DNA of 35,775 bases from Patescibacteria group bacterium UBA2193. GTDB taxonomy: Bacteria; Patescibacteriota; Minisyncoccia; Moranbacterales; DUUL01. The notes under the pieces are model-generated. The model was not told the DNA's origin. It searched no databases and was given only the letters and a program-made list of their open reading frames with translations. The DNA lies in assembly GCA_002327335.1 (NCBI GenBank), contig DCVH01000032.1, positions 1 to 35,775 of the forward strand, in the 5' to 3' direction. Within the stretch, counting starts at the first letter, position 1; each line of letters begins with the position of its first letter. Shown here piece after piece: positions 17,033 through 24,783 of this stretch. Position numbers and translations under genes: made by a program.

Positions 17033-17635
17033 CTACCAGGTTACTTTAAATTCGTGATATTCATCGCCCTTAAACATGCATTTTGTTTCTTTCATGACCA
17101 TATTTTCCGCTTTAACTATCATTCTGCAAATAGAAAGAAAATATCCTTTGTAATATTCACATAAAATCGGGTGAACCTCAAAATCTTTTAGGGGGAAAAC
17201 GAGATAATTGTCATTTACAACACTTGGATCAGGAACAACAAGTTCCCCGACGGAATAATGTTCTTTCCAGTATTTCGAGGCTTCCGAGAAAGTTTTTTCA
17301 AAGGAGATAAAATATCTCAGCAGAGTCCTTACAATAAAAGAGTATTTAGGGGCGGCTTCTCCCATTTCTATTATTTTTTCATTATCCCACTCAAAAACAT
17401 CTTGAATAAGGAGAATGGAAAGAACCCGCAGACTCAAGGGATACCATTTTGTAGCGTTTGCTTCTCCGTTGTAGTCTATGGGGATGTTTAATTGATTTGC
17501 CATGTTTTGAAGTTTCTCGAGGCCCTCTTCACCCATTTTTTCTTTTATGAACTCCGCATCAGTCTTGAAAACAACTCCTCGCGTTTCTCCTTTAACATTA
17601 TCAAGGATATTCTTAATTATTTTTTCATCAAGCAT
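17033..17635 (-). CDS. Unknown 200-residue protein, paralogue of the next gene downstream
   Basis: Soluble protein without signal peptide. Landmarks in order: WYPLSLRVLSIL (about 63-75), FEWDNEKIIEMG, RYFISFEKTF, YWKEHYSVGEL, LKDFEVHPILCEYY, and GDEYHEFKVTW at the end. The downstream gene keeps the same order of landmarks, so the two arose by duplication. The histidines in KEHY, VHP and YHEF are candidates for metal or cofactor contacts, but no cofactor motif is proven. Possibly related in fold to DUF2378 or V4R-like sensory domains; low certainty. It lies in the middle of a signal-transduction operon, which supports a sensory or adapter role. Confidence 0.75.
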   Translation of the reverse strand: MLDEKIIKNILDNVKGETRGVVFKTDAEFIKEKMGEEGLEKLQNMANQLNIPIDYNGEANATKWYPLSLRVLSILLIQDVFEWDNEKIIEMGEAAPKYSFIVRTLLRYFISFEKTFSEASKYWKEHYSVGELVVPDPSVVNDNYLVFPLKDFEVHPILCEYYKGYFLSICRMIVKAENMVMKETKCMFKGDEYHEFKVTW

Positions 17636-17676
17636 GGTTTTGGTCTAAATATTTATGTGAAAATTTAAGGGAAAAG

Positions 17677-18888
17677 TTAATTATTTTTAATTAATTCAAT
17701 CTCTTCTCGAAGTTTTTTGTTTTCTTCTTTCAATTCCATCATGCGAAACTCTCTATTGACAGTTAGCTTTTGAATTTTTTCTAGTTCTTTTATTTTTGTT
17801 TCAAGCTCCCAGGCTCTTTTTTGCAATTGTTCTTCTGTTTTTTTGAGTTGAGTGATGTCCTTGGCGATGCAAATAATTCCTACAATATGATTGTCTTTGT
17901 TTTTGAGAAGAGAGTCAGAGAAGATTACTGGGATGTTTTCTCCTTCTTTGGTCACCAGTAATAAATTATAATTATTAATTGTGAGACCGCTGAAAGCTTT
18001 GCTGATAACCATTTCCTTGAAATTGTCTTCCATGAAAAGTCCATTCAATCCAAGCTCTTTTATTTCTTTTTCGCTATATTTGGAAAGAGAGAGCGTGGCC
18101 TTGTTGATGGTGTTTATTTTTCCTTGAAGATCAATGAGGATAAGGGCATCTGACATTGTTTCTATAATATTTTCAGCGGCAGTCGAAGGAGTAATTCCAA
18201 GGAATCTATATCTAACCATAGCATAAATAATTCCGAAAGACCAAATGAGAGAGAAGAGGTCGGCAGTGGAAGGAATTTTATGAATACCAAATTCTTGGAG
18301 AATAACATTAGTAAGAGTCCCGAGTGTCAGGGGGACAAGAGACGCAATAATAATAATTTTTGCCTGCTTTCTTTTTAATACGGAGGTAGATTTTCTGTAA
18401 AAATCAATTAATAGATAGATTGGGAACAATGAAAAGAGGGTGTAATAGAAATAGAAAGAATAAGTCAGTAAAGAGTCAGACCAAACATGCGACCAGCCAT
18501 AGGAGGTTTCTATGAAGGTATAGATCAGTTTTCCTTGCCATTGTTGCGAGATAAAAAATAAAGCAGGGAGAAAGAGTAAGATTAAATAATATTTTTTATT
18601 TAAAAAACTTTTTTTATCAGTAAAAACCAAAACAAACCAAAAGAAGAAGGCAGAAAAAGAAATCCAACCGATGGAGTCAATTTTATTTGCCAAAACTGCT
18701 CCTTCATAGGGGGTGTTTGGATTGTTAATAAAAAACATTCCAGCGCTCCAGATCACAAAACAAGCAAGATAAGCCGCGATTATCCGGTTGAGAGTTTTTT
18801 TAGGATCTTTATAGAGAATAAAGACAATAAAAAATAAAAAGATTAATAAACTCAGAAGGTTAGCAAGGGATAATAGCGAAATCTCCAT
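17677..18888 (-). CDS. 7TM-PAS sensor protein lacking a kinase domain
   Basis: A 403-residue protein. Residues 1-225 hold about seven membrane segments in the style of the histidine-kinase N-terminal 7TM domain (aromatic-rich, with an outer WQGKLIYTF segment). Residues about 235-345 are a PAS domain (ENIIETMSDALILID ... GIICIAKDIT). The end is a coiled coil including NREFRMMELKEENKKLREE, a segment often found after PAS domains of kinases. No HisKA or ATPase domain follows; the stop codon comes directly after the coil. It may pass its signal to one of the kinases of the operon by coiled-coil contact. It begins 17 bases after the stop of the membrane kinase. Confidence 0.85.
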   Translation of the reverse strand: MEISLLSLANLLSLLIFLFFIVFILYKDPKKTLNRIIAAYLACFVIWSAGMFFINNPNTPYEGAVLANKIDSIGWISFSAFFFWFVLVFTDKKSFLNKKYYLILLFLPALFFISQQWQGKLIYTFIETSYGWSHVWSDSLLTYSFYFYYTLFSLFPIYLLIDFYRKSTSVLKRKQAKIIIIASLVPLTLGTLTNVILQEFGIHKIPSTADLFSLIWSFGIIYAMVRYRFLGITPSTAAENIIETMSDALILIDLQGKINTINKATLSLSKYSEKEIKELGLNGLFMEDNFKEMVISKAFSGLTINNYNLLLVTKEGENIPVIFSDSLLKNKDNHIVGIICIAKDITQLKKTEEQLQKRAWELETKIKELEKIQKLTVNREFRMMELKEENKKLREEIELIKNN

Positions 18889-18905
18889 TTTTTCTTATTT
18901 TTGTA

Positions 18906-20708
18906 TTATTTATTTGCTTCTTTTTGCTTTATTTTACTATTTTTCAACGGTAATGTAAAACTAATTTTGGTTCCTTTGCCTTCTTCGCTTTCAATGCTGA
19001 TTCTTCCTTTGTGTTCTTCTACAATATTTTTAGCAATAAACAAGCCCAATCCGCTTCCTTCTGTTTGCATTCTCATTACATTAGTAGCTCGGAAGAACTT
19101 TGTGAATAATTTAACTTTATCTTCTTCTGGAACTCCAACTCCATTGTCTTTGACAGCAACTTCAAGAAAATCTTCTCCTTTCTTTTCAAGGATAATCTCA
19201 ATCTTCCCAAACTCTGGTGTATATTTTATAGCATTATCTACGAGATTTTGCAGAGCGAGAAGAATGCGATCTTTGTCCATATAGACTTCTGGCAGGATAT
19301 CTGGTTTAGTGATGACTAATTTTTGATGGCTCTTGGCAACAGCCCTTTCCACGTTTTCTGTGATGGTGATAAGAATTTCCTTGAAATCATATGTGCCGAA
19401 GTTATAGCCAAATTTTCCTTCTTCAATTGTGGAGGCGTTCAACAAATCATTTACAAGTTCAATGATTCTTTCGTTGCTTTTATAGCCTTTTTCGAGAAGT
19501 TCTGCTTGTTCCTTGTTGAGTTTTCCGACGTCTTCATCCAAAATCATTTTAATTACCCACTTAATTGCGGAAAGGGGAGTTCTTAGTTGATGAGCGGCAA
19601 CAGTGATAAATTCTGATTTCATTTTGTCTATTTGTTTTTCTCGGGTCAGGTCATAGAAAATCTTCAAAAATCCATAGCAAGCAGTTTTATCATTGCCTCG
19701 GCACACAGAAGTAGTGATCACTTTAAAAGTTTTTTGTTGACCTTTGTGTTCAATTTCAATTTCTTCAATAGGATTGTTATTTTCATCAAGCTCACTTACT
19801 TTTTCGTTTATTTTAAAATTATTTTTGATTAGTTTTTTGAAGTTAGCAAAACTATAGTGATTATCAGAAGAAATTTTTGTTCCATAGTTATTTTCGTTTA
19901 TGCCGAGAATTTCTTTTGTAGAAGCATTAACAAGGCTGATTTCCTTTCTGCTGTTGACGAAGATGATTGGACCGGTGAAATTGGCGACAATTGCACCTAT
20001 TTTATTTTTTTCTTCTGTCAATTCGGCATTTATTTTTGATAGAGATTTTTCTTTCCTGGAGAGAAGGCTTGTTTTTTTGCTGAGTTGTTTTGTCTGGGAT
20101 TCGAGAAGGTCTTCTCTTTTGAAAAGAAGGCTTGCTCCGTAACCACTATAAATTCCAATAATAATATAGAAAATCGAAGTGGTAATTGTTTTTGTTAAAA
20201 TAATTGGAAGACTGTTTAATTCAGGAGACAGCACTTCATATCTTGAAATGTGAGGAATGATGCCAAAAAATTCAAGGGTTACCAAGGTATTTATGAGCAA
20301 GGCAGCGAAAAGAGCGGTGATAATTGAGCCTTTGGTCCCTAGTAAATAAGAAGCAGAGACTATTGGCATAAAGAAAAAAGTTATAGCAACACTTTCTATT
20401 CCTCCGGCATAGTGCATTATCAAAGTCAGGATTCCTAGCTCGACAAAAACCTGTCCAATACTCAAAATATGAAGACCCTTAGCGGAGCGACTTCTGTTGA
20501 TTCGGCGGAAAGCTAGTTCAAAAACAATATTAATCAATGCAAAAATCATCAACAATAAAAGCATGTTGAGAATGGAAAAGTTGACATTGGAATGGCTCAG
20601 AACTTTTGAAACAGCACCAATTGCAAAAACACCCATTCCATAGAACCAGCGGGCATTGATCAGCCAACGATTAACTTCTATTTTTCTTTCTATATGTATA
20701 TTTAACAT
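18906..20708 (-). CDS. Membrane PAS sensor histidine kinase
   Basis: A 600-residue kinase, first gene of the operon. Residues about 15-195 carry six or so membrane segments (MASE-like sensor region). A coiled coil (about 200-235) leads to a PAS domain (about 240-350), then HisKA with AAHQLRTPLS (His373) and the ATPase domain with LVDNAIKYTPE, KDNGVGVP and EGSGLGLFIAK. The ATG at 20708 fits a leaderless start: TATAAT lies exactly six bases upstream. The last 107 codons are essentially the same DNA as in the soluble kinase 4 kb downstream, followed by a short different tail (IKQKEANK). Probable partner is the double-receiver regulator at the end of the operon. Confidence 0.93.
   Translation of the reverse strand: MLNIHIERKIEVNRWLINARWFYGMGVFAIGAVSKVLSHSNVNFSILNMLLLLMIFALINIVFELAFRRINRSRSAKGLHILSIGQVFVELGILTLIMHYAGGIESVAITFFFMPIVSASYLLGTKGSIITALFAALLINTLVTLEFFGIIPHISRYEVLSPELNSLPIILTKTITTSIFYIIIGIYSGYGASLLFKREDLLESQTKQLSKKTSLLSRKEKSLSKINAELTEEKNKIGAIVANFTGPIIFVNSRKEISLVNASTKEILGINENNYGTKISSDNHYSFANFKKLIKNNFKINEKVSELDENNNPIEEIEIEHKGQQKTFKVITTSVCRGNDKTACYGFLKIFYDLTREKQIDKMKSEFITVAAHQLRTPLSAIKWVIKMILDEDVGKLNKEQAELLEKGYKSNERIIELVNDLLNASTIEEGKFGYNFGTYDFKEILITITENVERAVAKSHQKLVITKPDILPEVYMDKDRILLALQNLVDNAIKYTPEFGKIEIILEKKGEDFLEVAVKDNGVGVPEEDKVKLFTKFFRATNVMRMQTEGSGLGLFIAKNIVEEHKGRISIESEEGKGTKISFTLPLKNSKIKQKEANK
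18933..19252. repeat. 320-bp near-identical segment, copy 2 of 2
   Basis: Direct copy of 14816-15135 with one synonymous difference. Covers the N, G1 and G2 boxes of the kinase ATPase domain up to the third-last shared codon. Confidence 0.93.
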
Positions 20709-20714
20709 GTTTTG

Positions 20715-20720
20715 ATTATA
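20715..20720 (-). promoter_or_regulatory. -10 element for a leaderless kinase mRNA
   Basis: TATAAT on the - strand, followed by CAAAAC and the ATG at 20708. With the usual spacing, transcription would start on the A of the start codon. The -35 region is AT-rich but not a clear match. The same TATAAT-N6-ATG layout occurs at 27408-27413. Confidence 0.6.
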
Positions 20721-20752
20721 GCATTAAATTGAAAATATTAAAAATTTTATAT

Positions 20753-20777
20753 AAAAAAACGGCCTCACGGGAGTCGT
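20753..20777 (-). terminator. Intrinsic terminator of the candidate RNA
   Basis: On the - strand ACGACTC - CCGT - GAGGCCGT forms an imperfect stem followed by seven T (20753-20759 as A on the + strand). It ends 45 bases before the kinase start. Confidence 0.7.
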
Positions 20778-21008
20778 CTTGTCTAAAAACTAAATATGTA
20801 AATTTGTCCGGTGTTTTGGTAAGGATACCGGGGCGCTGTAAGCCCCTAAAATTATTTATGTGGCTCAGCGCCACCGGAACCAATCTCGACTTAGGAGAGT
20901 TGCATTTCATCCGAAGATAAAAGACAACATCAAAAGTTTAAACCAAGATTGGGAGACATTGCTTTATTAAAGCAATAAAATTCATCTAACCGTTCCATGA
21001 TTTTTTAA

Positions 21009-21053
21009 ATCTTTTTTATTTTTGTTTTGGGCGATCTTTTTTATTTTTGTTTT
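21009..21053. repeat. 20-base direct repeat, two copies
   Basis: The same 20 bases, T-rich with one C and one G, occur at 21009-21028 and 21034-21053, separated by GGGCG. It lies inside the candidate RNA and between its hairpins, where it would be A-rich single-stranded RNA. It could also be an easily melted DNA element next to the DnaA-like boxes at 21315. Confidence 0.75.
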
Positions 21054-21186
21054 TTAAAGATGGATGGAATAGCAAGATGAGTTCCAGTCACGAATAGGGG
21101 GAAATCGTGGCTGGAGTTCATCTCACTAAAATACATCTTTGTTTGTTGGAACGTCAGACTATGAGAAAGAACTAACTTACAAATCA

Positions 21187-21215
21187 ATTATAGCATTTTT
21201 TGACACAACGGTCAA
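21187..21215 (-). promoter_or_regulatory. Near-consensus sigma-70 promoter
   Basis: On the - strand: TTGACC (21215-21210), 17 bases, TATAAT (21192-21187). Expected start near 21180. Among the best promoter matches in the window, and no protein gene follows it before a terminator 400 bases later. Confidence 0.7.
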
Positions 21216-21314
21216 TTCTTTGATTATTATTTCTTGAAAATCCTTTTCAGCAGGGGGTTGCCGGGTTCTTTGTGAAAAAAAATCTAGTAGAAATAGTGAA
21301 AAAATAGCTAAAAG

Positions 21315-21334
21315 TTATCCACAAGTTATCAACA
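21315..21334 (+). promoter_or_regulatory. Two adjacent DnaA-box-like 9-mers
   Basis: TTATCCACA (21315-21323), the perfect DnaA consensus, and TTATCAACA (21326-21334), one base off, in tandem with a 2-base gap. They lie just past the stop of the 410-residue membrane protein and next to a 630-bp non-coding AT-rich stretch. They may mark a replication origin, a DnaA titration site or DnaA control of a neighbour. No dnaA, dnaN or similar gene is in view. Confidence 0.55.
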
Positions 21335-21340
21335 GTTGCC

Positions 21341-22573
21341 TTAAAAAGCCGAAGATGACAGCAATTTCTTTATTTCCTTGGCCATTTCTTTGGATGTGGC
21401 AAAAACGAGAAGTTTGTCATCAGCAACCATTCCCCAATCAAGAGATTTTAGACTGGATGGATTTGGGTTGATGTTATAATAACGAAATCCGACATTATCA
21501 ACGCTGTCTTTGAAGATAATGTTTTCAGTTAATTGTTCTGTTCCTGGGGTAGAATAAAGACCAGACATCATAGTCGGCAATTTTTGCTCCGAACTTAAAA
21601 TCGCTTGCTCTATTTCATTAGCTTTTGTGGGATCAATGTTGACGACAAGTCCAATTTTTGGTGTTGCTGAAGATTCGTAATAAATCCAAGTTTTTGAAGA
21701 AGGGGTGTTGATTGTTTGAGGAATTTCGATTTCAAGTAGTGCGGAAATTTTTTCAAGATTCAATATTCCGTTTTCATCTTTAATGGAATAGAATCCAGAA
21801 ATTAAACTGTTGGGATTCTGGGGATTAAATAATTTTGTTTTGAGATTTTCACCGGTAACCAGATTAATTTCCTTGGTTTCCGAAAGAATAATTGGCAATA
21901 TTTCTTCGACAGGTGGTTGGATTGGTTCGATTTCTGGTTCAACTGGAAATTCGGCCGGGGCTTCAGGTTTTTCAATAGCAGTTTTTGCATTAAGTACAAA
22001 AAAATAATAATAAGCACCTGAGGCGACAGCGACAAGCAAGACGATCGCAAGGATAATTATGAGAATTGAACTTGGTGAGCCGGCTTCTTGTTCGGGCAAT
22101 GGTTTTTTAATTTTGTCCTTAAAAAAATCATCATAGTTTTTTTGACTGGCCACCGGAGGGGTTGTTGAATTTTTTTTCTGTTCTAGCTTGTGATTATCTT
22201 GAAAGAAATTATTCGCCGGGGTTTCTTGTTTTTTGTCCTGGAGTTGCATTTTCATTCTGTTTTCTTCTTCAGCAAAAGTATTTGAAATTTTTTCTGCAAT
22301 AGGCAAATTAGCCGGGAACCCAGATTCATTCAGCTTTTCAACGGCTGGTTTTCTGTTGATTTCAGGGGTCAAATCTTTCCTGGGCAATAAGGGCTTGATT
22401 GGTTTTTCTATAATTTTTTCTTCCACCTTTTCTGTTTTCTGGTCTTTTTTGGGAATAGTTATTTGATCATGAATTAAATTGTCATCAGAGTTTCCTTCGA
22501 GGTCGCTTTTCATGGAGCGAGTGGTTAACTGGACGTCATCGCCCGTTGAACTTGTTTTTTTGTTTCCAAACAT
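21341..22573 (-). CDS. Single-pass membrane protein with disordered N-terminus, unknown function
   Basis: A 410-residue protein. Residues 1-165 are low-complexity and charged (many Lys, Glu, Pro), probably unfolded and cytoplasmic. One membrane segment follows (about 170-195, IIIILAIVLLVAVASGAYYYFF), then a Pro/Glu-rich stalk (about 200-222) and an outer domain to the end. The outer domain has no family signature I know; it includes SLKSLDWGMVADDKLLVFATSK near the C-terminus, which resembles the closing part of proteins that test a residual or fitted value, but that is only an impression. No signal peptide cleavage site. It stands alone between the candidate RNA promoter and the first TrmB gene. 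Confidence 0.8.
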   Translation of the reverse strand: MFGNKKTSSTGDDVQLTTRSMKSDLEGNSDDNLIHDQITIPKKDQKTEKVEEKIIEKPIKPLLPRKDLTPEINRKPAVEKLNESGFPANLPIAEKISNTFAEEENRMKMQLQDKKQETPANNFFQDNHKLEQKKNSTTPPVASQKNYDDFFKDKIKKPLPEQEAGSPSSILIIILAIVLLVAVASGAYYYFFVLNAKTAIEKPEAPAEFPVEPEIEPIQPPVEEILPIILSETKEINLVTGENLKTKLFNPQNPNSLISGFYSIKDENGILNLEKISALLEIEIPQTINTPSSKTWIYYESSATPKIGLVVNIDPTKANEIEQAILSSEQKLPTMMSGLYSTPGTEQLTENIIFKDSVDNVGFRYYNINPNPSSLKSLDWGMVADDKLLVFATSKEMAKEIKKLLSSSAF

Positions 22574-22713
22574 TTTTTTGAAATATTATTTATTTTTTGT
22601 TTACCTCGTTAAATTTTTTCAAAATAAAATATTGAAAAATAATTCCACAAGGTGAATTTTTGTTTTTTAAATGATGATAATATTTTAGCACAAATTTTTT
22701 AAAAAAGAAATAT

Positions 22714-23445
22714 CTATTTCAAATTGTTCCACGCAATATCAAAAATTTGTTTTTGAGCGAATGATGACTCGGGACTTTCCATGATAGTCGTGATTCGAGG
22801 TCCTGATAATTGATGAGAAAGTATTTTTTGGGGAGTAAAAACCAGGTTTGCATGAATCTGAGTCCCTTTTGGTAATAATTTTACTTGTTCGTTATAATTT
22901 TTTTGATGTTTTAGTGAATTTCTTCCGAATTCGTTGTCAACCAACATTAATTTCAAATCCAAGTTCATTTTCGCTCTTTTGCGCATGAATTTTTCAAAAA
23001 ATATTGGGTCGGTGTTGTACCAAAGGTTTCCATCGCTGACGATATAGTAAAAATCTCCAGATTTGAGGTTTTCTAGCATAGACAAAAAAGCTGATCTCAT
23101 CCCATTGATTCCTTTAAAATGAAAAATTTCATTGGTTCCAATGTTTTGGCATTTTTCTACTTTTGATTTTAAAGTGTTTATTACCTGATTGGTTTGTTGC
23201 TCGACAAGATTTTTAAGGTTTTCGGGTGATTCAGCTGAATAATATTTTTTGAAACCTGTTTCTTTTAATTTAAAAAGTCCCATTTCCATTAAATTATTAA
23301 TCAGAGCATAGACATTTGTTCGTCCCAGTCCTGTTTTCAGGGAAATCTCTGATATCTTAGTTGGGCCAAGTTCAAGACCGGCAAGATAAACCTGTGCCTC
23401 ATTTTCTTTCAAGCCTAATTTTTCTAGTTCTTTTAAAAAGTTCAT
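22714..23445 (-). CDS. TrmB-family transcription regulator (copy 1)
   Basis: A 243-residue protein. The N-terminal 70 residues are a winged helix of TrmB type (LGLKENEAQVYLAGLELGPTKISEISLKTGLGRTNVYALINNL), followed by a KKYYSAESPENLKNLVEQ segment, a coiled coil and a C-terminal effector-type domain ending in FDIAWNNLK. Known TrmB proteins bind sugars or other small ligands and repress or activate neighbouring operons. It is divergent from the methyltransferase at 23638, with a palindrome between them, so it probably controls that operon and itself. It resembles the other three copies in this window, about 25-35 % by eye. Confidence 0.88.
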   Translation of the reverse strand: MNFLKELEKLGLKENEAQVYLAGLELGPTKISEISLKTGLGRTNVYALINNLMEMGLFKLKETGFKKYYSAESPENLKNLVEQQTNQVINTLKSKVEKCQNIGTNEIFHFKGINGMRSAFLSMLENLKSGDFYYIVSDGNLWYNTDPIFFEKFMRKRAKMNLDLKLMLVDNEFGRNSLKHQKNYNEQVKLLPKGTQIHANLVFTPQKILSHQLSGPRITTIMESPESSFAQKQIFDIAWNNLK

Positions 23446-23538
23446 ATATTTGTCATTGAATTATTTTGACTTTTTTGATGTTTATTAAATCGATAAAAAG
23501 CCTTATTTATAGCAATTATTTCACACATATTTAAAATA

Positions 23539-23555
23539 GTCAAAAATATTTTGAC
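23539..23555. promoter_or_regulatory. Palindromic operator candidate in the TrmB-1/methyltransferase gap
   Basis: GTCAAAAATATTTTGAC, with seven-base arms GTCAAAA / TTTTGAC. It ends four bases before a possible -35 TTTGCG (23559-23564), which is followed after 17 bases by TAGAAT (23582-23587). A repressor bound here would block the methyltransferase promoter. Confidence 0.5.
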
Positions 23556-23637
23556 AGATTTGCGAAAAGAGACCAAGACGCTAGAATGCTATGTCGTGAT
23601 TCTTTGACAATTTAATCCATAAACGAAAGGAGCTGTT

Positions 23638-24444
23638 ATGAATACTAATCAAGGATATGCTGATTTTTATAAAAAAAATTGGCAAGAGGTTTATGGTTTT
23701 TGGCATAAAATCATTAACAGGGGAGAAAAGCAAATAAATTTTTTGGTAACCTGGTTCGAAAAATTTTCCGGTGATAAAATTAGGGTTTTGGATTTGGGTT
23801 GTGGATCAGGGGATGAAATACTAGAAGCCATTTCCTTGATTTCGGGAAAGCAATTTGAAATATGTGCCAATGGCACCTCTGCTGAAGCCTTGGATTTGTA
23901 CGAGGAAAACCTTGGTCGATTTGTGAAGAAAAAGATTTTGGGAAGACTTGAGGATTTGCCGGAAAAAATTGCCGAAGAAAGATTTGATTTAATCCTTTTC
24001 TCGCACAGTCTCTATGACACGAAACTAGAGGGACTCTTTGAAAGATATCTCAAATTGCTTTCAGAGGAAGGTCGGATTGTGATTTTTATGGATGCTCTTT
24101 TCAATGATTTTAAACAAATCCAGACGTTTTTTTGGGTAGATATTTATGGCAGGCTTTTTGATGAAAACGTTGCAGAGGACATTGAAGAGTGGCTAGTTAA
24201 AATATCGATGAACTTCAAGTCTATTTCTTTCGGGTATGTCATTGATATCAAAAAATTATTAAAAATAAATCCAAAAGGAATTGAAGAACTTTTTATTCCT
24301 TTCGCAATGAGAAAAAATGATCTGAATAGTGAGATGAAAGATGAAATTGCTCTTTCAATTCAAGTCATGGGTACGCGGAAAAAGGAACTTGAAGGGCAAG
24401 CTAAAATTATAACGATAAGGAGAACAAAAAATGAATCATGCTGA
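23638..24444 (+). CDS. Class I SAM-dependent methyltransferase
   Basis: A 268-residue Rossmann-fold methyltransferase. Motif I is VLDLGCGSGDE (about 50-60), the acidic end of strand 2 is less clear (FEICANGTS), the motif IV region is FDLILFSHSLYD and motif VI is LLSEEGRIVIFMDA. The C-terminal third is unlike common families, so the substrate is unknown. The start is well defined by AAAGGAG seven bases upstream. It is the first gene of a two-gene operon, overlapping the 78-residue gene by 14 bases, and faces a TrmB regulator across 190 bases with an operator-like palindrome. Confidence 0.88.
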   Translation: MNTNQGYADFYKKNWQEVYGFWHKIINRGEKQINFLVTWFEKFSGDKIRVLDLGCGSGDEILEAISLISGKQFEICANGTSAEALDLYEENLGRFVKKKILGRLEDLPEKIAEERFDLILFSHSLYDTKLEGLFERYLKLLSEEGRIVIFMDALFNDFKQIQTFFWVDIYGRLFDENVAEDIEEWLVKISMNFKSISFGYVIDIKKLLKINPKGIEELFIPFAMRKNDLNSEMKDEIALSIQVMGTRKKELEGQAKIITIRRTKNESC

Positions 24445-24667
24445 ATATCTAGTTATTATTTCTGAAACAGAGAGCTACGTAGAAAAGAGAATGCAAGCGA
24501 TTGAGTTAACAGGGGAGCTATCTGTTTTAATCTCAATCAGCACCGAAAATATGGAATTACTAATTCGTAATCTAATTTATACCAGGGTTAGTAAGCTAAA
24601 CGAATTGGATGCCGAAATTAGACATCTTGGTGAAAATATTCTCGAAAAAATACGGCTACGGCTCTAG
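24431..24667 (+). CDS. Small unknown protein, 78 residues
   Basis: Begins inside the end of the methyltransferase gene with its own ribosome site (AAGGAG at 24416-24421). Mostly helical by composition, with no membrane segment and no cysteine. The first half (YLVIISETESYVEKRM) could be a strand-helix unit, the second (LNELDAEIRHLGENILEKIRLRL) an amphipathic helix. The tight coupling suggests it works with, or is a substrate of, the methyltransferase. No family recognised. Confidence 0.7.
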   Translation: MNHAEYLVIISETESYVEKRMQAIELTGELSVLISISTENMELLIRNLIYTRVSKLNELDAEIRHLGENILEKIRLRL

Positions 24668-24677
24668 AAACTCATAG

Positions 24678-24711
24678 GCGGTCTGATGATATAAATCATT
24701 GGACCGCTTTT
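24678..24711 (+). terminator. Terminator of the methyltransferase-1 operon (GCGGTC family)
   Basis: GCGGTC pairs with GACCGC, with TGATGAT / ATCATT inside, followed by TTTT. Stem and loop edges are nearly the same as in the terminator at 32855-32891, pointing to common ancestry of the two operon ends. Confidence 0.8.
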
Positions 24712-24722
24712 CTGTTTACTTA

Positions 24723-24762
24723 GAAAAAAAATAAGGCAACCAGAAATTTCTAGTTGCCTTAT
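24723..24762 (-). terminator. Terminator of the TrmB-2 operon
   Basis: A long stem at 24731-24762 that folds fully on the - strand (one U-G pair; on the + strand that pair is C-A), followed on the - strand by seven T (24724-24730). Confidence 0.85.
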
Positions 24763-24783
24763 CGTTTGCCGTAACAAGTTTAT

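Larger units (their letters stand above)
20753..21180 (-). ncRNA. Candidate structured non-coding RNA of about 430 nt
   Basis: This stretch has no convincing gene but is framed by a near-consensus promoter (21187-21215) and an intrinsic terminator (20753-20777) on the - strand. Inside are a GC-rich hairpin (20828-20877: CCGG, GGCGCTG and AGCC paired with their complements), a UUCG-capped hairpin at about 20907-20924 whose one non-Watson-Crick pair is G-U on the - strand, an AT-rich hairpin near 20958-20976, and an 18-base-pair stem at 21076-21122. I saw none of the hallmark sequences of tmRNA, RNase P RNA, SRP RNA or a known riboswitch. One conflict: in the 21076-21122 stem the three odd pairs are G-U on the + strand instead. 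The downstream kinase seems to have its own promoter, so a free-standing RNA is likelier than a leader. Confidence 0.45.

Noticed and set aside
20716..20910. 64-codon frame on the - strand upstream of the kinase
   Set aside because: It runs through the GC-rich hairpin and the terminator of the candidate RNA, has no ribosome site and no family likeness.
20729..20920. 63-codon frame on the + strand at the same place
   Set aside because: Antisense to the hairpins and terminator; no ribosome site; composition reflects the structure.
20753..21180. tmRNA, RNase P RNA or SRP RNA as identity of the candidate RNA
   Set aside because: I looked for a tRNA-like end and tag frame, for the GAGGAAAGTCC-type core and for the GGAAG-AGCA SRP loop and saw none. 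A GGCTTACAG string looked like RNase P but lies in a simple hairpin.
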